From contig NZ_RJZE01000026.1 of the NCBI RefSeq assembly GCF_003986935.1, positions 60,260 through 124,259 of the forward strand: DNA of 64,000 bases. Reading direction: 5' to 3'. Positions 7,894-15,197 of this stretch are shown here, in pieces. Source of the stretch: Paraburkholderia kururiensis JCM 10599 = LMG 19447 (GTDB lineage: Bacteria; Pseudomonadota; Gammaproteobacteria; Burkholderiales; Burkholderiaceae). A program made the position numbers and the translations under genes. The notes under the pieces are model-generated. The model saw only the letters and a list, made by a program, of their open reading frames with translations. It was not told the DNA's origin and searched no databases. Each line of letters starts with the position of its first letter. Positions within the stretch are counted from its first letter, which is position 1.

Positions 7894-9099
7894 TCAATCG
7901 CGTGCCTGCGGGCGGCGAATGAGCAGCAACGCCGCCACGGCCGCCACCAGCGTGACTGGAATGCTCGCGCCGATCACCACCGTGGCGCTCTTGCCCGCCG
8001 CGAGCAGCGTAGCCGCCGCAAGCGGTCCGACGACCGACCCGAGCCGGCCCACCGCGACCGCCGCGCCCACGCCGGTGCCGCGCATCACGGTCGGGTAATA
8101 CATCGCGGCCAGTGCATAGAGCACCGACTGCCCGCCGACGATGAACATGCCCGCCGCAAACGCCGCCGCCGAAAGCATGGCGAGGTCGGGCGCAGCGGCA
8201 AGCGCCGCGAGCGAAAGCACGATGCCGAGGTACATGCCGCCCACCACACGCGTGGGCCGCATACGGTCCAGCGACATGCCGATGCCGAGCGCGCCCAGCG
8301 CGCCGCCCACGTTGAAGAAGATCTGCACGATGCCGATCTGCGGACGGCCAAGCCCGCGTGCGGCCATCAGCGAGGGCAGCCAGTTGAGCAGGAAGTACAG
8401 CACGATGAGCGTGCAGAAGTAGCTGATCCACAGCGCGAGCGTGGGGCCCGTGCGCTCGCCGCCGAACAGCGTGTGCGTCACGCCGGGGCGCTCCATGCCC
8501 GACGTCGACGCATCGAGGAACGCGCGCGACTCCGGCAGCAGACCGATAAGCAGCGGCACGAGCAGCAGCGGCCCGGCACCGCCCACGTAGAAGATGTGCC
8601 GCCACTCGGTATCGCCCGCCAGCAGCACGCCGATCACGGATGCAATCACGCCGCCGAGCGGAATGCCGCAATACATGGTGGCCACGGCGCTGCTGCGCAG
8701 CCGCGGTTCCACGGCTTCGGACGAAAGCGCGATCAGGTTCGGCAGCGCGCCGCCCAGCCCCAGGCCTGTCAGCGCCCGCACGACCACAAGCATCGGGAAG
8801 CTCGACACCTGCGCGGTGGCGATGGAGAGCAAGCCGAACAGGCACGCGGAAACGATGAGCACGCGCTTGCGGCCAATGCGGTCGGCAAACCGTCCGCCCA
8901 GCATCGCGCCGGGCAGCAGACCGAAGGTGCCGGCGCTGAACGCGAGACCCATCTGCGCAACCGTGAGCCCGAATTCGTGCGCCATGCGCGGCGCGGCCAC
9001 GCCCACCGACTGCAGGTCCAATCCTTCGAGCAGGGCCAGGGCGAAGCACAGGCCGAGCGTGGTCGCCGGCGTGCTTCTCTGCGCAACGTAAGTGTTCAT
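7894..9099 (-). CDS. Aromatic-acid MFS transporter (AAHS type)
   Basis: A 401-residue, 12-helix major facilitator protein of the aromatic acid:proton symporter group (relatives PcaK, BenK, MhpT). Seen: the GLDLQSVGVAAPRM stretch in helix 1 with the Asp typical of the group, and the loop 2-3 motif GGRFADRIGRKRVL. The start at 9099 is chosen for AGGAGA 6 bases upstream; a longer frame to 9216 overlaps the operator and has no ribosome site. First gene before the porin, with two CAGG-N3-CCTG operators upstream, so it probably imports ferulate or a related hydroxycinnamate. The substrate is inferred from context. Confidence 0.88.
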   Translation of the reverse strand: MNTYVAQRSTPATTLGLCFALALLEGLDLQSVGVAAPRMAHEFGLTVAQMGLAFSAGTFGLLPGAMLGGRFADRIGRKRVLIVSACLFGLLSIATAQVSSFPMLVVVRALTGLGLGGALPNLIALSSEAVEPRLRSSAVATMYCGIPLGGVIASVIGVLLAGDTEWRHIFYVGGAGPLLLVPLLIGLLPESRAFLDASTSGMERPGVTHTLFGGERTGPTLALWISYFCTLIVLYFLLNWLPSLMAARGLGRPQIGIVQIFFNVGGALGALGIGMSLDRMRPTRVVGGMYLGIVLSLAALAAAPDLAMLSAAAFAAGMFIVGGQSVLYALAAMYYPTVMRGTGVGAAVAVGRLGSVVGPLAAATLLAAGKSATVVIGASIPVTLVAAVAALLLIRRPQARD

Positions 9100-9219
9100 C
9101 TCGTCTCCTAAGGCCGCGTGCTGCGCTGGTGGGTGCACGGGCGAATATCGTTCTCGTAACAGCGGGTAGCGGCTGCTCGCTGATGGCGGCGACGCGGGTA
9201 TTGCCGCCGCAACCAAAAT

Positions 9220-9234
9220 ATCAGGAAGCCTGAT
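9220..9234. promoter_or_regulatory. MarR-type operator O2 upstream of the MFS gene
   Basis: ATCAGG-AAG-CCTGAT, a perfect 6-bp inverted repeat with a 3-base spacer, about 121 bases before the MFS start. It shares the TCAGG-N3-CCTGA core with the sites at 9328 and 19673. Confidence 0.65.
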
Positions 9235-9318
9235 TAAGCAACCGAAAAAAAGTCCGCCTCAACAAAGGGTCGCCTTCACGCTTCGGACGACACCTTCATG
9301 CAACGAGGGGACGGGATG

Positions 9319-9347
9319 ATTTAATAACAGGCTACCTGAGATTTCAA
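9319..9347 (-). promoter_or_regulatory. Sigma-70 promoter with MarR operator in its spacer (MFS-porin)
   Basis: Minus strand: TTGAAA, 17 bases, TTAAAT. The spacer contains CAGGCTACCTG (9328-9338), an 11-mer identical to the one in the ech promoter. Repressor binding here would block RNA polymerase directly. The leader to the MFS start is about 210 bases and holds a second operator. Confidence 0.6.
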
Positions 9348-9423
9348 GGGCGGCGGTGCCGGTGTTAACCCGCAAGAGCCCCTGAAAAACGCGGCAAAAA
9401 GAGAAGTGACAGTGGAGAAAAGA

Positions 9424-9963
9424 TCAATCGCGCAGGTTGCGCGCGAACATCTCCATGGTGCGCTGGATCTGGGCCACGTCTTCGGCGCCGAGATCGCCCA
9501 GCATGCGGCGCTCCAGCGGACGCAACACCTGCTCGCACTCGCGCAGCATGGCCGACCCGGCATCGGTGAGGCTCAGCAGGATCACGCGCCCATGGTTCGG
9601 ATCGGCCTCGCGCGTAACGAACCCGCGGCTCGCCATCACGCTCATGACCTCGTTCGCCGACTGCGGTGTGATGAACGACCGCACGGCGAGTTGCGCGTTG
9701 GAAAGCGCGCCGCGCGCCTCAAGCACCGAAAGCGCCGTGTATTGCGCGAGCGTGATGCCGAGCGGCGCGAGCGCTTCGGTCATCTGGCGGCGCAGCAGCC
9801 GGTCCAGGTTGCCGATGACGTAGGTGAGCCGTTGCGGCGGCCGTGTCTTCGGCTTCGTCGCGGCGGACCGTGCGGGGTTCTTCGTGCCCTTCGTGTTTCC
9901 GGCGCTTGCCGGCTTGGCGGATGTCGAACTCATGGATGGACCGGAATGGAAATCGCGGGCCAT
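9424..9963 (-). CDS. MarR-family regulator, likely of ferulate catabolism (FerR/HcaR-like)
   Basis: A 179-residue winged-helix regulator. The MarR domain covers about residues 45-175: TLAQYTALSVLEARGALSNAQLA, the recognition region SFITPQSANEVMSVMASRGFVTREADPNHGRVILLSLTDAG (helices and wing), then the dimer helices. A Lys/Thr/Pro-rich tail of about 40 residues precedes it. GAGGTAAG just before the ATG at 9963 supports this start. Hydroxycinnamate MarR regulators are normally released from DNA by the CoA thioester made by Fcs. Its location between the uptake genes and vanR, with shared palindromes in the MFS and ech promoters, makes it the obvious candidate repressor (inference). Confidence 0.85.
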   Translation of the reverse strand: MARDFHSGPSMSSTSAKPASAGNTKGTKNPARSAATKPKTRPPQRLTYVIGNLDRLLRRQMTEALAPLGITLAQYTALSVLEARGALSNAQLAVRSFITPQSANEVMSVMASRGFVTREADPNHGRVILLSLTDAGSAMLRECEQVLRPLERRMLGDLGAEDVAQIQRTMEMFARNLRD

Positions 9964-10064
9964 CTTACCTCACGGGCGCGGGGCGGCAGCATGGGTGTAA
10001 TCGCGGCGTCGAGTCGCGCGGTTGAGCACGGCAGGAGCACGTCGGGTGCGCGGAGTAAACCTTG

Positions 10065-10074
10065 TTGTATACAG
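10065..10074. promoter_or_regulatory. GntR (VanR-like) operator, distal copy
   Basis: TTGTATACAG. Its exact reverse complement lies at 10150-10159, giving two opposed copies 85 bases apart in the marR-gntR intergenic region. The GTATAC core is typical of FadR/VanR-group operators. Confidence 0.55.
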
Positions 10075-10132
10075 GAAAGACGAATTCTCGCACCCACTCC
10101 TCTCGTTTACCCGGGATTTAGCGGATTCGCTC

Positions 10133-10160
10133 TTGATTCACTCGCTTCGCTGTATACAAT
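10133..10160 (+). promoter_or_regulatory. Promoter of the vanR-like gene with overlapping GntR operator
   Basis: TTGATT, 16 bases, TACAAT (5 of 6 to the -10 consensus). The -10 box overlaps the operator CTGTATACAA (10150-10159), as expected for autorepression. It ends 33 bases before the regulator start. Confidence 0.5.
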
Positions 10161-10193
10161 TAGCACCAATCGATTCCTTTCACGACGCAGAAC

Positions 10194-10961
10194 ATGGCGA
10201 TTACCGACGACCCCGCGCTCGACAGCAAGGCCGCCACGACCTCGCAGACCGTGCGCGCGCTGCTGGGTCTGCGCGAACTGGTGCTGGGCGGCGAACTCAC
10301 CCCGGGCGAGCGCATCTCCGAACTGTGGGTGGTGGAGCGGCTGGGCGTGTCGCGCACGCCGGTTCGCGCGGCGCTGATCCGCCTTCAGGAAGAAGGGCTC
10401 ATCGAACCGATTCTCACGGGCGGCTTCGCCGTGCGCGCCTTTTCCGAAGCCGAGATACGCGACGCCATCGAACTGCGCGGCACGCTCGAAGGACTCGCCG
10501 CGCGGCTCGCCGCCGAACGCGGCGTGTCCGCCGCAATGCTGCGCGAGCTGCATGACTGTGTTGACGAGATCGATACGCTCCTGGTCGGCAAGCTGACCGA
10601 CACTACGTTCTCGCACTACGTGGACGCCAACATGCGTTTTCATCGCCTGCTCGGCAAAGCCGCGGGCAGTGAAGTCGTGGCACGCCAGATCGAGAAGGTC
10701 GCCACGCTGCCGTTTGCCTCCGCGAGTGCGTTCGTGATCGTGCAGTCGCTCGACCCGCGCGCGAGAGAGACGCTCGTGGTCGCGCAATCGCAGCACCGCG
10801 CCGTACTGGATGCCATCGAACAGCGCCAGGGCGCGCGCGCCGAGGCGCTGATGCGCGAGCACTCGCAGATCGCCCACGAGAACCTGAAGCGCGTGCTCGA
10901 CAACCAGCGCGCGATGACGAAGCTCACGGGCGGCAACCTGATTCGACGCGACGCGGGCTAA
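10194..10961 (+). CDS. vanR: GntR-family (FCD) regulator, VanR-like
   Basis: A 255-residue FadR-subfamily regulator. The N-terminal winged helix (about residues 20-85) contains GELTPGERISELWVVERLGVSRTPVRAALIRLQEEGLI, the GntR signature. The all-helical FCD effector domain follows, with the metal/ligand residues placed in DANMRFHRLL and QHRAVLDAI. It lies directly upstream of vanAB on the same strand, the usual position for VanR, a repressor released by vanillate. Two inverted TTGTATACAG sites precede it. The vanR name rests on context and family, not on a specific signature. Confidence 0.85.
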   Translation: MAITDDPALDSKAATTSQTVRALLGLRELVLGGELTPGERISELWVVERLGVSRTPVRAALIRLQEEGLIEPILTGGFAVRAFSEAEIRDAIELRGTLEGLAARLAAERGVSAAMLRELHDCVDEIDTLLVGKLTDTTFSHYVDANMRFHRLLGKAAGSEVVARQIEKVATLPFASASAFVIVQSLDPRARETLVVAQSQHRAVLDAIEQRQGARAEALMREHSQIAHENLKRVLDNQRAMTKLTGGNLIRRDAG

Positions 10962-10964
10962 GCC

Positions 10965-10998
10965 CATTTCGCGTCCATTTCGCGTCCAATTTCGCGCC
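10965..10998. repeat. 11-bp tandem repeat after the vanR-like gene
   Basis: CATTTCGCGTC twice in perfect tandem, followed by CAATTTCGCGCC. Lies just after the stop codon, before vanA. Confidence 0.8.
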
Positions 10999-11035
10999 AA
11001 TAACGCACCTGCGCCTGTCGGATCTGACTCATGAA

Positions 11036-11049
11036 TGACCCGCGGGTCA
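11036..11049. promoter_or_regulatory. 14-bp perfect palindrome upstream of vanA
   Basis: TGACCCGCGGGTCA, 40 bases before the vanA start. It is unlike the TTGTATACAG motif, so it might bind a second regulator or be incidental. Confidence 0.35.
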
Positions 11050-11088
11050 CCCAGCTTACGGCGTGAGAACACGCCGAGGAGGAGACGA

Positions 11089-12135
11089 ATGTTTCTGAAA
11101 GACACGTGGTATGTCGCCTGTACGCCGGATGAAATAGACGGCAAACCGCTCGGCCGGCAGATCTGCGGCGAACGTATGGTGTTTTTTCGCGACGCGAGCG
11201 GTGCGATCGCCGCGCTCGAAGACTTCTGTCCGCATCGCGGCGCACCGCTCTCGCTCGGGACGGTGCGCAACGGCCAGCTCGTCTGCGGCTATCACGGCCT
11301 CACGATGGGCGCCGAGGGCAAGTGCGTGAGCATGCCGTGCCAGCGCGTAGGCGGCATTCCCGCGGTTCGCCGCTACCCCGCTGTCGAACGCTACGGTTTC
11401 ATCTGGGTCTGGCCCGGCGACGCGGACAAGGCCGACCCGGCCTCCATTCATCACCTCGAATGGGCCGGGCACCCCGATTGGGCCTATGGCGGCGGCCTGT
11501 ACCACGTGAAATGCGACTACCGCCTCATGATCGACAACCTCATGGACCTCACGCACGAGACCTACGTGCACGCCACGAGCATCGGGCAGCCCGAGATCGA
11601 GGAAGCGCCGCCCGCAACGAAGGTGAACGGCGATACGGTCACGACGAGCCGCTTCATGCACGGCATCCTGCCGCCGCCGTTCTGGGCGGCCGCATTGCGC
11701 GCCAAAGGCATGGCCGACAACGTACCGTGCGACCGCTGGCAGATCTGCCACTTCACGCCGCCCAGCCACGTGATGATCGAAGTGGGCGTCGCGCACGCGG
11801 GCAAGGGCGGCTACGAAGCGGACGCGAGCGACAAGGCATCGAGCATCGTCGTCGATTTCATCACGCCGGAAACCGGGACTTCGATCTGGTACTTCTGGGG
11901 CATGGCGCGCAGTTTCGCCGTACACGATGGCGCGCTCACCGATAGCCTGCGCACGGGCCAGGGCAAGATCTTCGCGGAAGACCTGGAGATGCTCGAAGCA
12001 CAGCAGCGCAATCTGCTGGCGTGGCCGGACCGTCCGCTTCTGAAGCTCAATATCGACGCGGGCGGCGTGCAGTCGCGACGTGTGCTCGACCGGCTGATCG
12101 ACGAAGAGCGGGCCGCGAGCGCTCAAGTCGCCTGA
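11089..12135 (+). CDS. vanA: Vanillate O-demethylase, oxygenase subunit
   Basis: A 348-residue Rieske non-haem iron oxygenase that demethylates vanillate to protocatechuate and formaldehyde using electrons from VanB. The Rieske [2Fe-2S] ligands are Cys47-x-His49 (CPHRGAPLS) and Cys66-x2-His69 (CGYHG). The mononuclear iron motif follows in DNLMDLTHETYVH, with two His and a preceding Asp bridge. Length matches VanA. The ATG at 11089 follows GAGGAGGAGACGA, a very strong ribosome site; an in-frame upstream start at 11035 overlaps the palindrome and is rejected. Confidence 0.95.
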   Translation: MFLKDTWYVACTPDEIDGKPLGRQICGERMVFFRDASGAIAALEDFCPHRGAPLSLGTVRNGQLVCGYHGLTMGAEGKCVSMPCQRVGGIPAVRRYPAVERYGFIWVWPGDADKADPASIHHLEWAGHPDWAYGGGLYHVKCDYRLMIDNLMDLTHETYVHATSIGQPEIEEAPPATKVNGDTVTTSRFMHGILPPPFWAAALRAKGMADNVPCDRWQICHFTPPSHVMIEVGVAHAGKGGYEADASDKASSIVVDFITPETGTSIWYFWGMARSFAVHDGALTDSLRTGQGKIFAEDLEMLEAQQRNLLAWPDRPLLKLNIDAGGVQSRRVLDRLIDEERAASAQVA

Positions 12136-12261
12136 CTTCGCCTCGGTTCGCCCAGGTTCATCGCAGCACCGCCGCACTATTCACGATTCGATGCACCACC
12201 GCCTCGCGCGAACGCACTCGTGTGTTCGCGCGGCGGCCTCTGCTTGCCCCGAAAAACGCCC

Positions 12262-13221
12262 ATGAAGGTCACGCTCACCCGCAAACTCGCCGTCGCCACG
12301 GACATCTGTCTCTTCGAACTCGCACCCGCCCAGGGCACGACGCTGCCGCCCTTCACGGCGGGCGCGCACATCGACGTCCACATCGGCGGCTTCGTTCGCC
12401 AGTATTCGCTGTGCAACAGTCCCACGGAGCGCGACGTGTACCGCATCGGCGTGCTGCGCGAGCCGGCGTCGCGCGGCGGCTCCGTTGCCATGCATGCCTG
12501 CGTGCCGGGCACGACGCTCGAGATCAGCGAGCCGCGCAATCACTTTCCGCTCGAGGCGCAGGCCACGCACAGCATCCTGCTGGCAGGCGGCATCGGCATC
12601 ACGCCGCTCATGAGCATGGCCGCGCATCTGCACGAAACGGGCGGCTCGTTCGAGTTGCATTACTGCTCGCGCGAGCCGCAGCGCGCCGCGTTTCTCGACC
12701 GGTTGGAGACGCCGCCGTTCCGGCATCGCGCGCAGTGCTATTTCGATAGCGATTCCTCGGGCAAGCGTATCGACTTCGCGCTGGTGCTCGCGGATCCTGA
12801 GCCCGGCAAGCACCTGTACGTGTGCGGGCCCGCGGGCTTTATCGAGGCCGTGCTGGCGGCTGCCGCACAGGCAGGCTGGGCGAGCGGCAACGTGCATCGC
12901 GAATACTTCGCTGCCGGGGCGACAAGCTCGGCGGCTGGCGCTGCGGGCAATGACGGTCCCTTCCAGGTCTCGCTGGCAAGCTCCGGGCGCGTGGTGGATG
13001 TACCGGCGGGCACGTCGATCGTGGAAGCATTGCGGGGATGCGGCGTCGAGGTGCCCGTCTCGTGCGAACAAGGCGTGTGCGGCACCTGCCTCACGCGCGT
13101 GCTGTCCGGCACGCCCGATCACCGAGACGTCTATCTCACGGATGAAGAACGCGCGGCCAACGATCAAATGCTGCCGTGCTGTTCGCGCGCGCTCACGCCG
13201 ATGTTGGTGCTGGACCTTTGA
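12262..13221 (+). CDS. vanB: Vanillate O-demethylase, reductase subunit
   Basis: A 319-residue phthalate-dioxygenase-reductase type protein passing electrons from NAD(P)H to VanA. Order of domains: FMN-binding barrel (RQYSLCNSP near residue 48), NAD-binding domain (LLAGGIGITPLMSMAAHL), then a C-terminal plant-type ferredoxin with Cys-x4-Cys-x2-Cys (CEQGVCGTC) and the fourth Cys in MLPCCSRA. An Ala/Gly-rich linker precedes the ferredoxin. It follows vanA after 126 bases, and its stop is followed by a long hairpin facing the acd gene. Confidence 0.94.
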   Translation: MKVTLTRKLAVATDICLFELAPAQGTTLPPFTAGAHIDVHIGGFVRQYSLCNSPTERDVYRIGVLREPASRGGSVAMHACVPGTTLEISEPRNHFPLEAQATHSILLAGGIGITPLMSMAAHLHETGGSFELHYCSREPQRAAFLDRLETPPFRHRAQCYFDSDSSGKRIDFALVLADPEPGKHLYVCGPAGFIEAVLAAAAQAGWASGNVHREYFAAGATSSAAGAAGNDGPFQVSLASSGRVVDVPAGTSIVEALRGCGVEVPVSCEQGVCGTCLTRVLSGTPDHRDVYLTDEERAANDQMLPCCSRALTPMLVLDL

Positions 13222-13268
13222 GGTCTTTTGAGGTTCTTTGAAGCCATGCCCGGGCAGAAGATGGCTAT

Positions 13269-13298
13269 GCGCTGAACGCGTGGCCTCGCGTTCAGCGC
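13269..13298. terminator. Hairpin between convergent vanB and acd
   Basis: Perfect 12-bp stem GCGCTGAACGCG / CGCGTTCAGCGC with the loop TGGCCT. It serves two genes that converge; no T-run on either side, but the stem is very stable. Confidence 0.6.
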
Positions 13299-13331
13299 GT
13301 ATTCAGCGCAACACGTCAGCGCTATCCGGCA

Positions 13332-15176
13332 TTAGGCAACGTACGCTGCAGCGGGTAACGCCGCCTTGCATCCCGCCTCGACGAGCGCGAGACGATGCGC
13401 AAACGCGGCAAGCGGATAGTCGAAGAAATATGCGCCGGTTGCCCGCTTTTCTGCATAGAACGGATCGGCGCCGCCGGCTGCAGCCGCGCTGCTCGCCACA
13501 CTCGCAGCACCCGCAGCACTCGCCGCACTCACGATACGCAGCGTGCGCGCCCACGCGAACGCGAGCAGAAGCCAGCCGAGCAGCGCGAGATAGTCGCTTG
13601 CCACGCGGTACGGTAGCTCGGTGTCGTCCTTGCCCGCGCGTATCAGGTCGCGCGTCACGCGCTCCACGTCTGCGCACAGCGTGTCGAGCCGCTCGCCTGC
13701 TGAGGCCGTGCGGGTATCCGCCGTGTCCACGCTCTCGCGGCAGCGCAACGCTTCCGCGCGCAGATGAGCAAGCAATATCTGCAAGCCCTCGCCGCGATCG
13801 GTCATGACCTTGCGCGCGAGCAGGTCGATGGCCTGAACCTCGTTGGTGCCTTCGTACAACATCGATACGCGGCTGTCCCGCACGGTCTGTTCGATGCCGT
13901 ATTCGTGGATGTAGCCGTAGCCGCCGAACACCTGCAATGCGTTCGACGCCGCGGCAAACCCGTTCTCCGTGAAGAACGCCTTCGTAATGGGCGTCAGCAG
14001 CGACGCGAGCGTCGCGGCCTCCTGCCGGGCCGCGGCATCGGGATGATGCGCGGCCACGTCGAGCCAATGCCCTGCCCAGTAGCCGATGGCGCGCTCGCCT
14101 TCCACGATGGCGCGACTGTCGAGCAGCAAGCGCCGTATCGCAGGATGCGATGCGATGAGCGCCGAAGCACGCGCATCGGCAGCCGAAGACGAAGCCACCG
14201 CCCGCCCCTGCACGCGTTCGAGCGCATACGCCGACGCCCGCTGCCACGCGCTCTGCGCATGCCCCACGCCCTGCATCGCGACCTGCAGGCGCGCCGCGTT
14301 CATCATCACGAACATCGAAGCGAGCCCGCGATGCGGCTCACCCACCAGCCAGCCCAGCGCGTTTTCGAACGCCATCGTGCAGGTGGGGCTCGCCTTGAGC
14401 CCCATCTTCTTTTCGATGCCTTCGCACAGCACGCCGTTGCGTTCGCGGCCCGCGGGCGTATCGATCCACTTCGGCACGACAAAGAGCGAAAGCCCTTTCG
14501 TGCCCGGCGGCGCATCGGGCAAGCGGGCGAGCACGAGATGCACGATATTCTCCGTCATGTCGTGCTCGCCGCCGGTGATGAAAATCTTCGTGCCGCTGAG
14601 ACGATAGCCGTCGCCCGAAACGTCGGGCACGGCGCGGGTGCGCAACAGGCCAAGGTCGCTGCCCGCCTGCGGCTCGGTCAGGCACATCGTCGTGAGCCAT
14701 TCGCCGCTCGCTACCTTCGGCAGGAAGTCGCGCCGCACGCGCTCGGAGCCGTGCGCCTGCAGGCACGCGGTAGCACCGTGCGTGAGGCCGGGCGACATGA
14801 GCCACGCGTGGTTCGCGGCGGCCAGCATTTCCTGCAACGCGACGTCGAGCAGTTGAGGCAAGCCCTGGCCGCCGCAATCGGCATCGAGCGCAAGCGTGGG
14901 CCAGCCGGCCTCCATGTATTCGCCGTAGGCCGCTGCAAAACCGGGCGGCATGGCGACCTCGCCGTTATCGAAACGGCAGCCTTCCAGGTCGCCGCTCGCG
15001 TTGAGCGGCGCGATGCGTTCGTGAACGAAGCGCGCCGCTTCATCCAGCACCTGCTGGGCCGTGGAAAGATCGAGATCGGCCCACTGCGGCACCGTGCGCC
15101 ACAGCGATGGCGCATCGAGCCACTCGCCGATCACGAAATTCATGTCGCGCAGCGGCGCGCGGTAATCGAGACTCAT
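13332..15176 (-). CDS. acd: Acyl-CoA dehydrogenase of the ferulate cluster
   Basis: A 614-residue acyl-CoA dehydrogenase of the long (about 600-residue) type. The FAD/substrate core includes LTEPQAGSDLGLLRT, FITGGEHDM and QVFGGYGYIHEYGIEQTVRDSRVSMLYEGTNEVQAIDLL. The C-terminal extension is interrupted by an Ala/Ser-rich stretch (SAASAAGAASVASSAAAAGG) before FYAEKRATGAYFFDYPL. It lies 21 bases after fcs, so they are co-transcribed. In other hydroxycinnamate clusters an Acd of this kind accompanies ech-vdh-fcs and is thought to serve a CoA-dependent beta-oxidation branch; its necessity for ferulate is unsettled. Confidence 0.88.
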   Translation of the reverse strand: MSLDYRAPLRDMNFVIGEWLDAPSLWRTVPQWADLDLSTAQQVLDEAARFVHERIAPLNASGDLEGCRFDNGEVAMPPGFAAAYGEYMEAGWPTLALDADCGGQGLPQLLDVALQEMLAAANHAWLMSPGLTHGATACLQAHGSERVRRDFLPKVASGEWLTTMCLTEPQAGSDLGLLRTRAVPDVSGDGYRLSGTKIFITGGEHDMTENIVHLVLARLPDAPPGTKGLSLFVVPKWIDTPAGRERNGVLCEGIEKKMGLKASPTCTMAFENALGWLVGEPHRGLASMFVMMNAARLQVAMQGVGHAQSAWQRASAYALERVQGRAVASSSAADARASALIASHPAIRRLLLDSRAIVEGERAIGYWAGHWLDVAAHHPDAAARQEAATLASLLTPITKAFFTENGFAAASNALQVFGGYGYIHEYGIEQTVRDSRVSMLYEGTNEVQAIDLLARKVMTDRGEGLQILLAHLRAEALRCRESVDTADTRTASAGERLDTLCADVERVTRDLIRAGKDDTELPYRVASDYLALLGWLLLAFAWARTLRIVSAASAAGAASVASSAAAAGGADPFYAEKRATGAYFFDYPLAAFAHRLALVEAGCKAALPAAAYVA

Positions 15177-15197
15177 CGTGCAGACCTTTGCTCAGAG

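Noticed and set aside
7723..9111. A 462-codon plus-strand frame beginning in the 12-bp repeats
   Set aside because: Its first part is just the translated repeat (SLVASLVA) and the rest is antisense to the MFS gene.
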